Assembly (NCBI GenBank): GCA_963850525.1
Contig: CAWKLQ010000012.1
Coordinates: 1-64,000, forward strand
Source of the DNA: JAEMQF01 sp963850525
Lineage (GTDB): Bacteria; Pseudomonadota; Gammaproteobacteria; Burkholderiales; Burkholderiaceae_C
Length of the DNA stretch: 64,000 nucleotides
Reading direction: 5' to 3'
Position numbers and translations under genes: made by a program. Below the pieces are notes generated by a model, which saw only the letters and a program-made list of their open reading frames with translations, did no database searches and was not told the origin of the DNA. Below are positions 63,623 to 64,000 of the stretch, piece by piece. The stretch's first letter is position 1, and every line of letters starts with the position of its first letter.

Positions 63623-64000
63623 ATGAACGTCTCCGCCTGGTGTATCCGCAACCCCATCCCGTCGTTGCTGCTGTTCGTGCTTCTCACACTCGCCGGCCTG
63701 ATGGGCTTTCGGGCGATGAAGATCCAGCAATTCCCCGACATCGACTTGCCCACCGTCGCGCTCACCGCGTCGCTGCCCGGCGCGTCGCCCGCGCAGCTCG
63801 AGACCGAAGTCGCGCGCAAGCTCGAAAACTCGATCGCGACGCTGCAAGGCGTGAAGCACATCTACACCAAGGTGCAAGACGGAACGGTGGGAATCACCGT
63901 CGAGTTCCGTCTGGAGAAGTCGACGCAGGAAGCGCTGGACGACGTGCGCGACGCGGTCGCGCGCGTGCGCTCCGACCTGCCGGGCGACTTGCGCGACCCG
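63623..64000 (+). CDS. RND efflux permease (AcrB-like), N-terminal part
   Basis: The first 126 residues of a protein that continues beyond the window. MNVSAWCIRNPIPSLLLFVLLTL forms the first membrane helix, followed by QFPDIDLPTVALTASLPGASPAQLETEVARKLENSIATLQGVKH, the porter PN1 region typical of HAE-1-type RND pumps (key parts FPDIDLP and PGASP). It works with the adaptor upstream to expel a toxic compound by proton exchange. Confidence 0.92.
   Translation, partial: MNVSAWCIRNPIPSLLLFVLLTLAGLMGFRAMKIQQFPDIDLPTVALTASLPGASPAQLETEVARKLENSIATLQGVKHIYTKVQDGTVGITVEFRLEKSTQEALDDVRDAVARVRSDLPGDLRDP

Overview
The window reads as a chromosome fragment of a high-GC betaproteobacterium of the order Burkholderiales, probably Comamonadaceae-like. 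This is inferred from the gene content, not from a marker gene: several Bug/TctC extracytoplasmic receptors without TctAB, two complete Liv-type ABC importers, three sets of TRAP transporter genes, CaiB CoA-transferases, many GST-like proteins, and short overlapping operons with GTG starts. No rRNA, tRNA, CRISPR array, phage module or insertion sequence was recognised.

Layout. 0-6.2 kb: a PhoD-like phosphatase, two GST-family genes, an NTF2-like protein and a sterol-desaturase-family gene, all broken by many small frameshifts, plus an intact B3/B4-domain protein. A 166-bp inverted repeat sits between two convergent genes and contains both stop codons. 6.3-16.8 kb: envelope and housekeeping functions (PDZ-like membrane protein, double NTF2-like secreted protein, two unrelated M48 peptidases, an intact desaturase-family protein, a YiiX-like hydrolase, a GST, an AhpD-like protein, a molybdopterin-binding-domain gene with an internal deletion, a secreted alpha/beta hydrolase). 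16.8-22.5 kb (minus strand): SDR, TetR, enoyl-CoA hydratase, ThDP-dependent enzyme, TRAP large permease and a PdxA-family gene.

22.5-34.7 kb (plus strand): a long, tightly packed catabolic operon of cytochrome P450, 3Fe-4S-type ferredoxin, acyl-CoA synthetase, enoyl-CoA hydratase carrying a C-terminal zinc ribbon, SDR and LivKHMGF, followed closely by a PEP mutase/isocitrate-lyase-family enzyme, an amidohydrolase and a Bug receptor. Between the two divergent sets lie a sigma70-like promoter and two palindromes 21 bp apart that look like operators for the TetR protein. The logic suggests uptake of an organic acid or related compound, P450 hydroxylation, CoA activation and beta-oxidation-like breakdown. 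The substrate cannot be read from the sequence.

34.7-41.2 kb (minus strand): a second CoA-acid module of acyl-CoA dehydrogenase, CaiB CoA-transferase, a short citrate-synthase-like protein, TRAP DctQ and DctP (their large permease is missing here), a 3-hydroxyisobutyrate-dehydrogenase-like enzyme and an amidohydrolase. 41.2-50.8 kb: tyrosine phosphatase, a deleted GST, DoxX with a divergent LysR, a DUF167 protein, prolyl oligopeptidase, an amine-oxidase-like flavoprotein, gluconokinase whose C-terminus runs into a dispersed palindromic repeat, a Bug receptor and a frameshifted quinone oxidoreductase. 51-55.7 kb: a second LivFGMHK operon on the minus strand. 55.9-64 kb: a glyoxalase-like protein, a 3-ketosteroid-dehydrogenase-like flavoprotein, a decayed stretch with remnants of a desaturase and a DapA-like gene, a TAXI-type TRAP system, a carboxymuconolactone-decarboxylase-like protein, and the start of an RND efflux pair separated by a second copy of the palindromic repeat.

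Genes with frameshifts may be true pseudogenes or uncorrected indels in the assembly. The density of breaks in the first 6 kb makes sequencing or assembly error a serious possibility.
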